A stretch of 9,197 nt of DNA from Prevotellaceae bacterium (GCA_031288885.1 JAITQP010000191.1:1-9197); one strand, 5' to 3'; positions 1 through 6,773 are shown, numbered from the stretch's first letter. The notes: generated by a model from the sequence alone, not told the origin. Made by a program: numbers and translations.

Positions 1-254
1 CTGACGCTGCTTTTGCCAACGGAACCACTCATCCGGTAGGTCAACTGAAGCCAAACCGTTTGGGTATTTACGATATGTCAAGCAACGTATGGGAGTGGTG
101 CTGGGACAAGTGGGATAGCAGCTCTAACCGCGTGCACCGCGGCGGCGGCTGGGACTGGGGTGCGGCCTCTGGCTGGCTTCGCGTTGCTGCCTGCAGCAAC
201 GGTGCCCCCAGCCAACGCTACCACAGCGTTGGCTTCCGCGTGGTTTTGCCTTAG
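1..254 (+). CDS. SUMF1/FGE-like C-type-lectin-fold protein, 3' end only (possible DGR target)
   Basis: The gene enters from the left edge; the reading frame starts at base 3 and ends with TAG at 252-254, giving 83 visible C-terminal residues. The motif GIYDMSSNVWEWCWD, then RGGGW and a terminal GFRVVLP, are hallmarks of the SUMF1/formylglycine-generating-enzyme family, whose C-terminus has a C-type-lectin fold. True FGE carries two catalytic cysteines a few residues after its GGSY motif; here that stretch reads WDWGAASGWLRVAAC, with no cysteine at either position, so sulfatase-activating chemistry is unlikely. The alternative is a ligand-binding or surface-display protein. The tail has many NNC/NNT codons where related proteins carry AAC/AAT, as in variable regions of diversity-generating retroelements. 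The N-terminus, any signal peptide and any reverse transcriptase lie outside the window. The family call is firm; the DGR role is inferred. Confidence 0.85.
   Translation, partial: DAAFANGTTHPVGQLKPNRLGIYDMSSNVWEWCWDKWDSSSNRVHRGGGWDWGAASGWLRVAACSNGAPSQRYHSVGFRVVLP
135..230 (+). other. Candidate DGR variable region (VR)
   Basis: This is the C-terminal stretch between the first RV and the final GFR of the FGE-like protein. Likely variable codons are CAC (135), GGC (147), GAC (153), GGT (159), GCC (165), TCT (168), GGC (171), GCC-TGC-AGC-AAC-GGT (189-203), AGC (210), TAC-CAC-AGC (219-227) and GTT (228). Almost all end in C or T and are reachable from AAC, AAT, AGC or ATT by changing adenines only. 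The scaffold residues R, G, W, RVA, P and GFR are kept. This is the pattern expected of adenine-specific mutagenic retrohoming, but no template repeat or reverse transcriptase is visible here, so the call is inferred from codon pattern alone. Confidence 0.4.
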
Positions 255-334
255 TTTGTCCTGCGGCGTCCGTCCCTCTTGTGTAAGCTATGCAAGTTTG
301 TCGCGTGGCGAGCGGAGCGCAAGCTGTAACGGTG

Positions 335-409
335 CGACCTGAAAGGTCGGATTTTCATAACCGCGGGTCAACGACCCGCGGGGTAGAAGAGGAGGGAATC
401 CCATCCCTC
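335..409. repeat. Cluster of three short palindromes (REP-like)
   Basis: Three hairpins follow one another downstream of the FGE-like gene. The first has a 6-bp stem, CGACCT (335-340) with AGGTCG (344-349). The second is a perfect 9-bp stem, CCGCGGGTC (361-369) with GACCCGCGG (373-381), with an AAC loop. The third is GAGGGA (392-397) with TCCCTC (404-409). None is followed by a T-run, so they are not obvious terminators. They resemble dispersed REP-type palindromes. If the upstream gene is a DGR target, the 9-bp stem could also act as the post-VR hairpin known in such systems, although it lies about 107 bp past the stop codon. Confidence 0.6.
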
Positions 410-443
410 TCAAGCTCCTAACGAAAAAATGCCATAAAAACAA

Positions 444-470
444 TAAGGGCGGGTTTTAAACCCGCCCTTA
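444..470 (-). terminator. Rho-independent terminator of glnN (possibly bidirectional)
   Basis: This is a perfect 13-bp inverted repeat, 444-456 pairing with 458-470 around base 457, with a GGGCGGG core. It starts 8 bp past the glnN stop codon. Read on the minus strand, the stem is followed by ATTGTTTTTATGG, a reasonable U-rich tail. The inner A/T pairs would give a small loop. It may also stop transcripts arriving from the convergent FGE-like gene. Confidence 0.85.
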
Positions 471-478
471 CGCATTGT

Positions 479-2668
479 TTACCGTACAAACAGCAGCTCC
501 CTGTACTTGGGCAGGGGCCACATTTCGTTGTCCACAATCAGCTCCAGCTTGTCGATGTGGTAGCGGATGGCGTCCATGCGCGGCACGATGTTGTTGTGGT
601 AGGCAAGCGCCTTTTCGCGCTCGTTCTCAATTTTGTTGGCAACCTTGCGCTCGTTTATCATGTTCGCCACGCCCAGCGTTATTTCGTTGGTGTGGTTGGC
701 AATGCGCTCAATGATGAGCCTGTTCTGCGCCGACATGGCCTTGCTGAGGTCTTCGGCAAAGAGGGTGTTCACCTTTGCCACGTTGTCCAGCAGGCGCGAC
801 TGGTACTCGGTGGCCACGGGAACAATGTGGTTCAGCGCCAAGTCGCCCAGCACGCGCGACTCAATCTGGATTTTCTTGGTGTACGTTTCCCACTTCACCT
901 CGCAGCGCGAGTGGAGCTCCTTTTTGTTGAACACGTCGGTTTCGGCAAACATTTTCACGCTGCTCTCCGAGAGGTAGCTGTCAAAGATGATGGGCACGCT
1001 GGTTTCGCAGTCCAGCCCGCGCTTTGCGGCTTCCGCCTTCCACTCGTCGCTGTAGCCGTTGCCGTCAAAGCGGATGGGCGCGCTCTCGCTGATGTACTTT
1101 TTCACCACCTCAAAGATGGCCTTTTCCTTGGCGGCGCCTTTGGCGATGAGCGCCTCCACCTCCGTGAGGAATTCGCCCAGCTGGTGGGCTACGGCGGCGT
1201 TGAGCGCGGTCATTGCCGCGCCGCAGTTTTCGGACGAGCCTACGGCGCGGAACTCAAAGCGGTTGCCGGTGAACGCAAAGGGCGACGTGCGGTTGCGGTC
1301 GGTGTTGTCGATAAACAGCTCCGGTATTTGCCCTACGCCGAGCTTCAGGCCTGCCTTTTTGTCGATGGCGATGGCGTCGTCCGTTTTGGAGGAGGCCACC
1401 TTGTCCAGCACCGCCGAGATTTGGCTTCCGAGGAACACCGAGATGATGGCGGGCGGCGCTTCGTTGGCCCCGAGCCGGTGCGCGTTGGTGGCGGAGCTGA
1501 TGGAGGCCTTTAGCAGGGCGTTGTGCTTGTAAACGGCCTTTAGCACGTTGGCAACAAAGGTTACGAACTGCAGGTTGCTCACCGCGTCCTTGCCGGGCGC
1601 GAGGAGGTTTACGCCGGTGTCCGTCCCCAGCGACCAGTTGCAGTGCTTTCCCGAGCCGTTGACGCCCTTAAAGGGCTTTTCGTGCAGCACCACCCTGAAG
1701 CCGTGCCTGCGGGCTACGCGGCGCATGACCGACATCACCAGCAGGTTGTGGTCAACGGCGAGGTTGGTTTCCTCGTAGATGGGCGCGAGCTCAAACTGGT
1801 TGGGGGCAACCTCGTTGTGGCGCGTCTTTACGGGGATGCCGAGCTTGTGGGCTTCCACCTCGAGCTCCGTCATGAACGCCAGCACGCGCGAGGGGATGTG
1901 CCCAAAGTAGTGGTCTTCGAGCTGCTGGTTTTTGGCGCTGTCGTGCCCCATGAGCGTGCGCCCCGTGAGCACCAAGTCCGGACGGCCTGCCCACAGCGCG
2001 CCGTCCACCAAAAAGTACTCCTGCTCCCAGCCCAAGTACGAAAACACCTTGGTTACGCTCTCGTCAAAGAACTTGCACACCTTCACCGCGTTTTTGTCCA
2101 CCGCGGAGAGGGCTTTCAGGAGCGGCGCCTTGTAGTCCAGCGCCTCGCCCGTGTAGGAGATGAAGATGGTGGGGATGCAGAGCGTGTCGCCCACCACAAA
2201 GGCCGGCGACGCGGGGTCCCACGCCGTGTAGCCGCGCGCCTCAAAGGTGTTGCGGATGCCGCCGCTCGGGAAGCTCGACGCGTCCGGCTCCTGCTGCACG
2301 AGCAGCTTGCCCGAAAACTCCTCAATGATTTGCTTTTCGCTGTTGAACTCGGCAAAAGCGTCGTGCTTTTCGGCGGTGCCGCCCGTGAGCGGCTGAAACC
2401 AGTGCGTGTAGTGGGTTGCGCCCATTTCTATGGCCCACTGCTTCATGCCCTGCGCCACCTCGTCGGCGATGTCGTGCGTGAGCGGCGCGCCGGATTTGAC
2501 CGCCGCGCTGAGGGTTTTAAACGTTGTTTTGGAGAGGTAATCCTTCATCTTCTCGTACGAGAAAACGTTTTGCCCGAAGTAGTCGGAAACTTTGCTTGAG
2601 GGATACTCTACCGGTACGGCTTTCTTGCCGAATGCTTCGTCCAGAAGCTTGAATCTTAGTGTACTCAT
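479..2668 (-). CDS. glnN: Glutamine synthetase type III
   Basis: This cytoplasmic enzyme makes glutamine from glutamate, ammonium and ATP. The 729-residue length is that of Bacteroides-type GSIII and much longer than GSI or GSII. Family motifs appear in order: HWFQPLTGGTAEKHD (89-103), GWEQEYFLVD (213-222), GHIPSRVLAFM (256-266), KTRHNEVAPNQFELAP (281-296), LHEKPFKGVNGSGKHCNW (328-345), and the nucleotide and glutamate-site block beginning DNTDRNRTSPFAF (454-466). The ATG at 2666-2668 gives the usual MSTLRF N-terminus. The leader is A/C-rich with no Shine-Dalgarno, as is common in Bacteroidota. It lies 48 bp after asnA on the same strand, suggesting co-transcription, and a strong terminator follows. 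No frameshift or missing motif was seen. The identification is secure. Confidence 0.98.
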   Translation of the reverse strand: MSTLRFKLLDEAFGKKAVPVEYPSSKVSDYFGQNVFSYEKMKDYLSKTTFKTLSAAVKSGAPLTHDIADEVAQGMKQWAIEMGATHYTHWFQPLTGGTAEKHDAFAEFNSEKQIIEEFSGKLLVQQEPDASSFPSGGIRNTFEARGYTAWDPASPAFVVGDTLCIPTIFISYTGEALDYKAPLLKALSAVDKNAVKVCKFFDESVTKVFSYLGWEQEYFLVDGALWAGRPDLVLTGRTLMGHDSAKNQQLEDHYFGHIPSRVLAFMTELEVEAHKLGIPVKTRHNEVAPNQFELAPIYEETNLAVDHNLLVMSVMRRVARRHGFRVVLHEKPFKGVNGSGKHCNWSLGTDTGVNLLAPGKDAVSNLQFVTFVANVLKAVYKHNALLKASISSATNAHRLGANEAPPAIISVFLGSQISAVLDKVASSKTDDAIAIDKKAGLKLGVGQIPELFIDNTDRNRTSPFAFTGNRFEFRAVGSSENCGAAMTALNAAVAHQLGEFLTEVEALIAKGAAKEKAIFEVVKKYISESAPIRFDGNGYSDEWKAEAAKRGLDCETSVPIIFDSYLSESSVKMFAETDVFNKKELHSRCEVKWETYTKKIQIESRVLGDLALNHIVPVATEYQSRLLDNVAKVNTLFAEDLSKAMSAQNRLIIERIANHTNEITLGVANMINERKVANKIENEREKALAYHNNIVPRMDAIRYHIDKLELIVDNEMWPLPKYRELLFVR

Positions 2669-2716
2669 GATGTTGTCTGTTTTTTTGTTGTTGTTAATGT
2701 TGGTTGGATTATCAAA

Positions 2717-3751
2717 TTATTTAAGAAAAATGTTATTTTGCTTGCAGGTGTCAATCATTTCGTCGCTCCAGAGGGAGGCCTGCGTTTCGCCGATGTGCGC
2801 GCAGCGCAGCAGGAACATGCACAGGCGGCTTTGCCCTATGCCGCCGCCAATGGAGAGGGGAATTCTGTCCTCCAGCAGCAGGCGGTGAAAGAGCAGCCTT
2901 TTTCGCTCGGGGCAGCCCTCGAGGTCGAGCTGGCGCACCAGCGCCTCCTTATCCACGCGGACGCCCATCGACGATATTTCAAATGCCGACTGGAGGACGC
3001 TATTCCACAGCACCATGTCGCCGTTAAGCCCCTTGTACCCGTCGCTGGTAGGCGTTGACCAGTCGTCGTAGTCGGGGGCGCGCCCGTCGTGCTTTTCGCC
3101 GTTTGCCAGCTTGCCCCCAATGCCGATGACGAATATTGCCCCGTGCTTTCGCGCCGCCTCCGTTTCGCGCTCGCGCGGCGACAGCGTGGGGTAGTCCTTC
3201 AGCAAATCTTCGCTGTGCACAAACGTTATCCTCTCGGGGAGCGACGGCGTGATGTGCGCGTAAAGCCTGTAGAGGTGATGCTCCACGCTCCTCAGCGCGG
3301 CGTATATTTTTTCCACAATTGCCTTTAGGAAGTCGAGGTTTCTGTCCGCCGGCGTAATGGTTCTCTCCCAATCCCACTGGTCAACGTAGAGCGAGTGGAT
3401 GTTGTCGAGCTCCTCGTCGGCGCGGATGGCGTTCATGTCGGTGTATATGCCGTAGCCGGCGGCGACCTTGTAGGCGGCCAGCTTCATGCGCTTCCACTTG
3501 GCCAGCGAGTGCACCACCTCCGCCTTGGCGTCGCCCATATCCTTTACCTTGAACGACACGGGGCGCTCCACTCCGTTCAGGTTATCGTTAATGCCCGTGC
3601 CCGCGAGCACGAACAGGGGCGCCGTGACGCGACGCAGGTTCAGCTGCTCCGACAGCTCTGCCGGAAACAGCATCTTCAACTTCTCTATGGCCTGCTCCAT
3701 GGTTTCGGGGGCAAGCGTCGCTCGGTAGTCCGAGGGGAGGAATAGCTTCAT
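2717..3751 (-). CDS. asnA: Aspartate-ammonia ligase (asparagine synthetase A)
   Basis: The product makes asparagine from aspartate, free ammonium and ATP (giving AMP and PPi) in the cytoplasm; its fold is that of class II aminoacyl-tRNA synthetases. The protein is 344 residues, slightly longer than the 330-residue E. coli enzyme. Conserved stretches are LAGTGINDNLNGVERPVSFK (49-68), EVVHSLAKWKRMKL (78-91), IHSLYVDQWDWER (118-130), GDMVLWNSVLQSAFEISSMG (244-263) and the motif-3-like GGGIGQSRLCMFLLR (302-316), which carries the expected nucleotide-binding arginine at 309. The ATG at 3749-3751 gives MKLFLPSDY, a normal N-terminus. It is the first gene of a probable asnA-glnN operon, so two ammonium-consuming ligases would be expressed together. 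I found no clear -7 box upstream, only the near-match TAACCTTTG (minus strand, about 3860-3868). Confidence 0.97.
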   Translation of the reverse strand: MKLFLPSDYRATLAPETMEQAIEKLKMLFPAELSEQLNLRRVTAPLFVLAGTGINDNLNGVERPVSFKVKDMGDAKAEVVHSLAKWKRMKLAAYKVAAGYGIYTDMNAIRADEELDNIHSLYVDQWDWERTITPADRNLDFLKAIVEKIYAALRSVEHHLYRLYAHITPSLPERITFVHSEDLLKDYPTLSPRERETEAARKHGAIFVIGIGGKLANGEKHDGRAPDYDDWSTPTSDGYKGLNGDMVLWNSVLQSAFEISSMGVRVDKEALVRQLDLEGCPERKRLLFHRLLLEDRIPLSIGGGIGQSRLCMFLLRCAHIGETQASLWSDEMIDTCKQNNIFLK

Positions 3752-3907
3752 TCGTTTCGTTTCTGATTTCTAATTTAAACCTGTTTATCACAAACAAAAG
3801 CCTGAGGACGCTTTTACGCATCCCCAAACTTTTGTCTCACCATAATTTTGTAGAGTATTCAAAGGTTAGGTGTTTTTTTATAGTGAGCCGTAGCCGTATT
3901 AGCTTAG

Positions 3908-4029
3908 TCAGGTTTAGGTTTTCAAGTTTATTCGTAGGTTAAGTTCAGGTTTTAGTTAAGTTCAGGTTCAGGTTTTGGTTTCAGGTTTTGGTTAAGTTCA
4001 GGTTTTGGTTTAGTTTAGGTTCAGGTTTA
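3908..4029. repeat. Degenerate GGTT-rich direct-repeat tract
   Basis: About 120 bp are built from two interleaved units. CAGGTTTTGGTT occurs exactly three times (3969-3980, 3982-3993, 3999-4010). GTTAAGTTCAGGTT occurs exactly three times (3938-3951, 3955-3968, 3991-4004). Partial copies (CAGGTTTAGG, TTTAGGTTCAGG) lie on both sides. The plus strand is almost free of C and the minus strand is ACC/AAC-rich. No convincing protein is encoded. It looks like slippage-driven expansion of a simple AGGTTY motif. Confidence 0.8.
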
Positions 4030-4045
4030 ATTTCCTGCGCTTTGC

Positions 4046-4077
4046 CATTGCGAGCGAAATTCTTTCGGCTCGCAATG
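4046..4077. repeat. Short palindrome of the CATTGCGAG type
   Basis: This is a perfect 10-bp inverted repeat, CATTGCGAGC (4046-4055) with GCTCGCAATG (4068-4077), and a 12-nt loop. Its ends match those of the larger element at 8762-8876, so it is probably a minimal or deleted member of the same dispersed palindrome family, which is common in many bacterial genomes. It is the only strong hairpin downstream of amt, but without a U-run. Confidence 0.75.
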
Positions 4078-4118
4078 ACAGGAGCAGCAGAGAGAGAGTT
4101 TACATAGGTTTAAGTTCT

Positions 4119-4153
4119 TAATTCCTAATTCGTAATTCTTAATTCCTAATTCA
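4119..4153. repeat. Heptamer array (TAATTCN)x5 overlapping the amt stop codon
   Basis: Five head-to-tail 7-mers, TAATTCC, TAATTCG, TAATTCT, TAATTCC and TAATTCA, occupy 4119-4153. The last unit contains the amt stop codon (minus-strand TGA, 4151-4153). A matching array lies at 9059-9093. Confidence 0.85.
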
Positions 4154-5566
4154 GCTGTTGTAGCTTGTTTCGCCGTGCTCGTAGATATCCAACCCTTCCT
4201 CCTCCACGCGCTTAGATACGCGCAGCCCAAAGAAGAGGTCAAGCAGCTTGAAGATGATAAATCCCGCGCCGAACGCCCACGCGCCGACAACCAGCGCGCC
4301 AAACAGCTGGGCGAGGAAGAATGAGCTGACGCCGCTGTAGAACAAGCCGTTGCTGGTGCAGAGCAGGCCGGTTAGGATAGTGCCAAAAAATCCGCACACG
4401 CCGTGCACCGACACAGCCCCTACGGGGTCGTCCACCTTCAGGAACTTGTCGATAATCTCCACGGAGAAGACCATCACCACGCCGCAAATGAGGCCCACGA
4501 TAATGGCGCCCACCGGCGACACCAAGTCGCAGCCGGCGGTGATGCCCACCAAGCCCGCCAGCACGCCGTTGAGCGTGAGCGACAGCAGCGGCTTCTTGTA
4601 GCGTACCCACGACGTGAGGAGCGAGGCCACGCCGCCCGCGCACGCCGCAAGGTTGGTGGTGAGGAACACGTGCGATATGGCCACCCTGTTCTCCAGCCCC
4701 GACGCGGCCAGCTGCGAGCCCGGGTTGAAGCCAAACCACCCAAACCACAGGATGAACACGCCCAGCGTGGCGAACGTCAGGTTGTGCCCGGGTATGGCCT
4801 TCGACTTCCCTTTCTTGTCGTACTTGCCCATGCGGGGGCCGAGCACCCACGCGCCCGCGAGCGCTACCCAGCCGCCCACGGAGTGCACAATGGTGGAGCC
4901 GGCAAAGTCGTGAAACGTGGTGCCAAACGTGTTCGACATAAAGCCGCCCTCGCTCATCAGCCAGCCGCCGCCCCACGTCCAGTGACCGGAAACGGGGTAG
5001 ATGAGCACGCTGATGCAGATGGTGTAAACCACGTACATGGAAAACTTGGTGCGCTCGGCCATCGCCCCCGATACAATGGTGGCGGCGGTGGCGCAAAATA
5101 CCGTTTGGAACACCAGAAAGCCCTCTATCGGCAAATCGTTTTCCAAAAAGCTCAGGTCAAACAGGTTGGGGGCGCCCATAAAGTAGCCCGCGCCAAACAT
5201 GATGCCAAAGCCAACGGCAAAGAACAGCAGCGAGCCCAGCGAAAAATCTATTAAGTTTTTCATCAGGATGTTCGCCGTGTTTTTGGTGCGCGTAAATCCA
5301 GCCTCAACCATGGCAAAGCCCGGCTGCATGAAGAATACCAGCATGGCGGCAAGAAGCATCCACACGGTGTCGAGCGAAGTTGCCAAATCGGTAATGTTGC
5401 TGATGGTTGCCACCGCAACCTCCTCCTCTACCACGGCTACCACCGCCGCTTCCTCCGGCTCGGTAGCCTCTGCCGCCTCCTGAGCGTAAAGCCCAAGTGT
5501 ACCCAGCGCCACAAACAGCGCTATAGCGAAATATCTCAAACTTGCTATTTTCAAAAATTTTTTCAT
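4151..5566 (-). CDS. amt: Ammonium transporter of the Amt/MEP/Rh family
   Basis: This inner-membrane ammonium channel/transporter has 471 residues. Residues 1-29 form a signal peptide (MKKFLKIASL, hydrophobic core, LYAQ). An unusual Glu/Ala/Val-rich stretch (30-57) precedes the Amt core, which begins near 60. By alignment to remembered E. coli AmtB, the pore residues are present: the phenylalanine gate at F153/F157 and F280, W198 in HWTWGGGW, D220 in DFAGSTIVH, the twin histidines H228 and H388 (VDDPVGAVSVHG), and S284 in NPGS. The tail EEEGLDIYEHGETSYNS closely resembles the AmtB C-terminal tail that meets GlnK, supporting regulation by the adjacent PII gene. The start lies 27 bp after glnK, so the two are surely co-transcribed. 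The ATG at 5564-5566 is chosen because it gives the intact signal peptide. The stop sits inside a heptamer repeat. Confidence 0.97.
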   Translation of the reverse strand: MKKFLKIASLRYFAIALFVALGTLGLYAQEAAEATEPEEAAVVAVVEEEVAVATISNITDLATSLDTVWMLLAAMLVFFMQPGFAMVEAGFTRTKNTANILMKNLIDFSLGSLLFFAVGFGIMFGAGYFMGAPNLFDLSFLENDLPIEGFLVFQTVFCATAATIVSGAMAERTKFSMYVVYTICISVLIYPVSGHWTWGGGWLMSEGGFMSNTFGTTFHDFAGSTIVHSVGGWVALAGAWVLGPRMGKYDKKGKSKAIPGHNLTFATLGVFILWFGWFGFNPGSQLAASGLENRVAISHVFLTTNLAACAGGVASLLTSWVRYKKPLLSLTLNGVLAGLVGITAGCDLVSPVGAIIVGLICGVVMVFSVEIIDKFLKVDDPVGAVSVHGVCGFFGTILTGLLCTSNGLFYSGVSSFFLAQLFGALVVGAWAFGAGFIIFKLLDLFFGLRVSKRVEEEGLDIYEHGETSYNS

Positions 5567-5593
5567 GGTTGTAATTGTGTTTTTATTTAATGG

Positions 5594-5950
5594 TTATTTT
5601 TCTTGCTCAGCGTTGTACAGGGCAATATCGCCCCGCTCGCCCGTGCGAATGCGAATGGCGTCCTCCACCGGCACGACAAAAATTCTTCCGTCGCCAATTT
5701 CGCCGGTTTGCGCGGACTTCTGAATAGCCGTAACGGTTTTCTCCACGTTCTTGTCGCGAACAATAATGCTCAGCAAAACGCGCTCAATGCTGCTCGTGTC
5801 GTAAATCACGCCGCGGTAGATGCGCCCCTGACGGGATTTGCCAATGCCGCGCACATCGTAGTACGAGAACCACTCAATGTCTATCTCCGATAGCGCATCT
5901 TTTACGTCCTCAAACTTGGTTTTTCTAATAATTGCTTCTACTTTTTTCAT
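5594..5950 (-). CDS. glnK: PII nitrogen-regulatory protein, GlnK type
   Basis: This is a small trimeric signal protein that binds ATP/ADP and 2-oxoglutarate and typically blocks Amt when nitrogen is plentiful. Its 118 residues begin MKKVEAIIRKTKFEDV, the usual first strand and helix. The T-loop (about 36-54, GIGKSRQGRIYRGVIY) keeps both loop tyrosines (45 and 50, matching E. coli Y46 and Y51) but is one residue shorter. It has Ser rather than Gln directly at position 39. The B-loop TGEIGDGRIFV (82-92) and C-loop AIRIRTGERG (98-107) are intact, with R89 in place of the usual lysine. Location between the barrel gene (21 bp away) and amt (27 bp away) marks it as the GlnK partner of this transporter. 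Whether it is uridylylated cannot be told; no glnD is in view. Confidence 0.95.
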   Translation of the reverse strand: MKKVEAIIRKTKFEDVKDALSEIDIEWFSYYDVRGIGKSRQGRIYRGVIYDTSSIERVLLSIIVRDKNVEKTVTAIQKSAQTGEIGDGRIFVVPVEDAIRIRTGERGDIALYNAEQEK

Positions 5951-5971
5951 TGCTTTTGGTTATTTAATGTT

Positions 5972-6754
5972 TTAGAAACTAATGCCAACCACCAAGAATA
6001 CATCTTCGCTGTTGGGGTTAAAGATAAGCTGTCCAAATAAAGGTAGCGTAAAGCTGTCGGTTACCTTCAGCTCCTTGCTTGCCTTTAGCGAAACGTTTAC
6101 AACGGCCAAATCCGGACTGTAGTACGACGGAGGATTAAATTGCTCGTAGGCTGGCGACTCCCACGGTCTCACTCCCAGCGCAACGTCCAGCGCCACATCT
6201 TTAACGGTAAACGGGAGCGACGCCTCTATGTAGGTAGAGAAAGCCCGCGTTAGCTTGCCGTCGTCATCGGCCTTAAAGTCGTTGCCGGCAAAGAATGTGC
6301 TCCACGACAGCGTGAGCGGAAACTTTTCAACGGGCAGCGTGTAGGCCAGCGTCCCCTCAAACAGGTGGTCGGAGACCTTTTTATCGGGGTCGGCGTCGTC
6401 GTAGGAGTGCTTTGAGAAGTAGCTGTAGGCGCCCTCGCCGCTCCACCAGTAGTCGGTTACGGCAAGGCTTAATCCGGCAATGGAGTAGCCGAGCGAAAAA
6501 TCCACCTCCTTGAAGCCGCCAACCGCATCCACGCTTCCCCACGATGACAGGGACACGCCGGCAAGCTCCACGCCAAGGGACGGCTGAACAGACAGGCCGC
6601 TCTGGTACGCCCCACGCCAAACGTAGGAGCTCACCACATCGGCGCCCACCGAAAAAGTCGCGCCGCCTTCGCTTGAGGCGCTTTCCTGCGCCCACGCTGC
6701 GCACGGCAGTACGCATAGCGCAGACATCCAAATTTTTATTACTCGTGTTTTCAT
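5972..6754 (-). CDS. TorF-like outer-membrane beta-barrel protein
   Basis: The start chosen is the ATG at 6752-6754, giving 260 residues. An in-frame ATG 30 bp upstream (6784) would place a polar MVFPQNKKKP before the signal peptide and is less likely. The protein begins MKTRVIKIWMSALCVLPCAA, with cleavage probably after AWA (about residue 22), so it is exported. The mature part opens with repeated beta-strand-like segments and the motif SSYVWRGAYQSG, typical of the TorF family of putative porins. It continues with alternating amphipathic strands (FSLGYSIAGLSLAVTDYWW, LFEGTLAYTLP) and ends in FLVVGISF, with a C-terminal aromatic residue as in outer-membrane barrels. As first gene of the barrel-glnK-amt operon it may carry ammonium or a nitrogen compound across the outer membrane. 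The substrate is inferred only. Confidence 0.8.
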   Translation of the reverse strand: MKTRVIKIWMSALCVLPCAAWAQESASSEGGATFSVGADVVSSYVWRGAYQSGLSVQPSLGVELAGVSLSSWGSVDAVGGFKEVDFSLGYSIAGLSLAVTDYWWSGEGAYSYFSKHSYDDADPDKKVSDHLFEGTLAYTLPVEKFPLTLSWSTFFAGNDFKADDDGKLTRAFSTYIEASLPFTVKDVALDVALGVRPWESPAYEQFNPPSYYSPDLAVVNVSLKASKELKVTDSFTLPLFGQLIFNPNSEDVFLVVGISF

Positions 6755-6773
6755 AGGTTTTTTTTTGTTTTGT

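Larger units (their letters stand above)
3752..4150. other. Non-coding gap between asnA and amt
   Basis: I see no gene in these 399 bp. From left to right they hold the AT-rich asnA leader, with a weak promoter-like TAACCTTTG on the minus strand near 3860-3868. A GGTT-rich degenerate direct-repeat tract (3908-4029), a 10-bp palindrome (4046-4077), a short AG-rich run (about 4081-4098) and a heptamer array that runs into the amt stop codon follow. No T-tailed terminator for amt is evident, so either the palindrome ends the transcript or there is read-through into asnA. Confidence 0.7.

Noticed and set aside
160..342. Plus-strand 60-residue frame overlapping the end of the FGE-like gene
   Set aside because: It lies in a different frame from the recognised domain, has no conserved motif, and runs into the palindrome cluster.
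557..2599. Long plus-strand open frames opposite glnN (about 318 residues each)
   Set aside because: They are antisense shadows of a GC-rich gene with strong codon bias. Their translations are Arg/His/Val-rich without recognisable domains, while the minus frame is a full GSIII.
3900..4104. Open plus-strand frame through the GGTT repeat tract
   Set aside because: It gives only a low-complexity Phe/Val/Arg/Trp polypeptide, with no start signal.
4239..5254. Long open frames overlapping amt on both strands (about 285 residues)
   Set aside because: They are shadow frames; amt in the same place has all family motifs.
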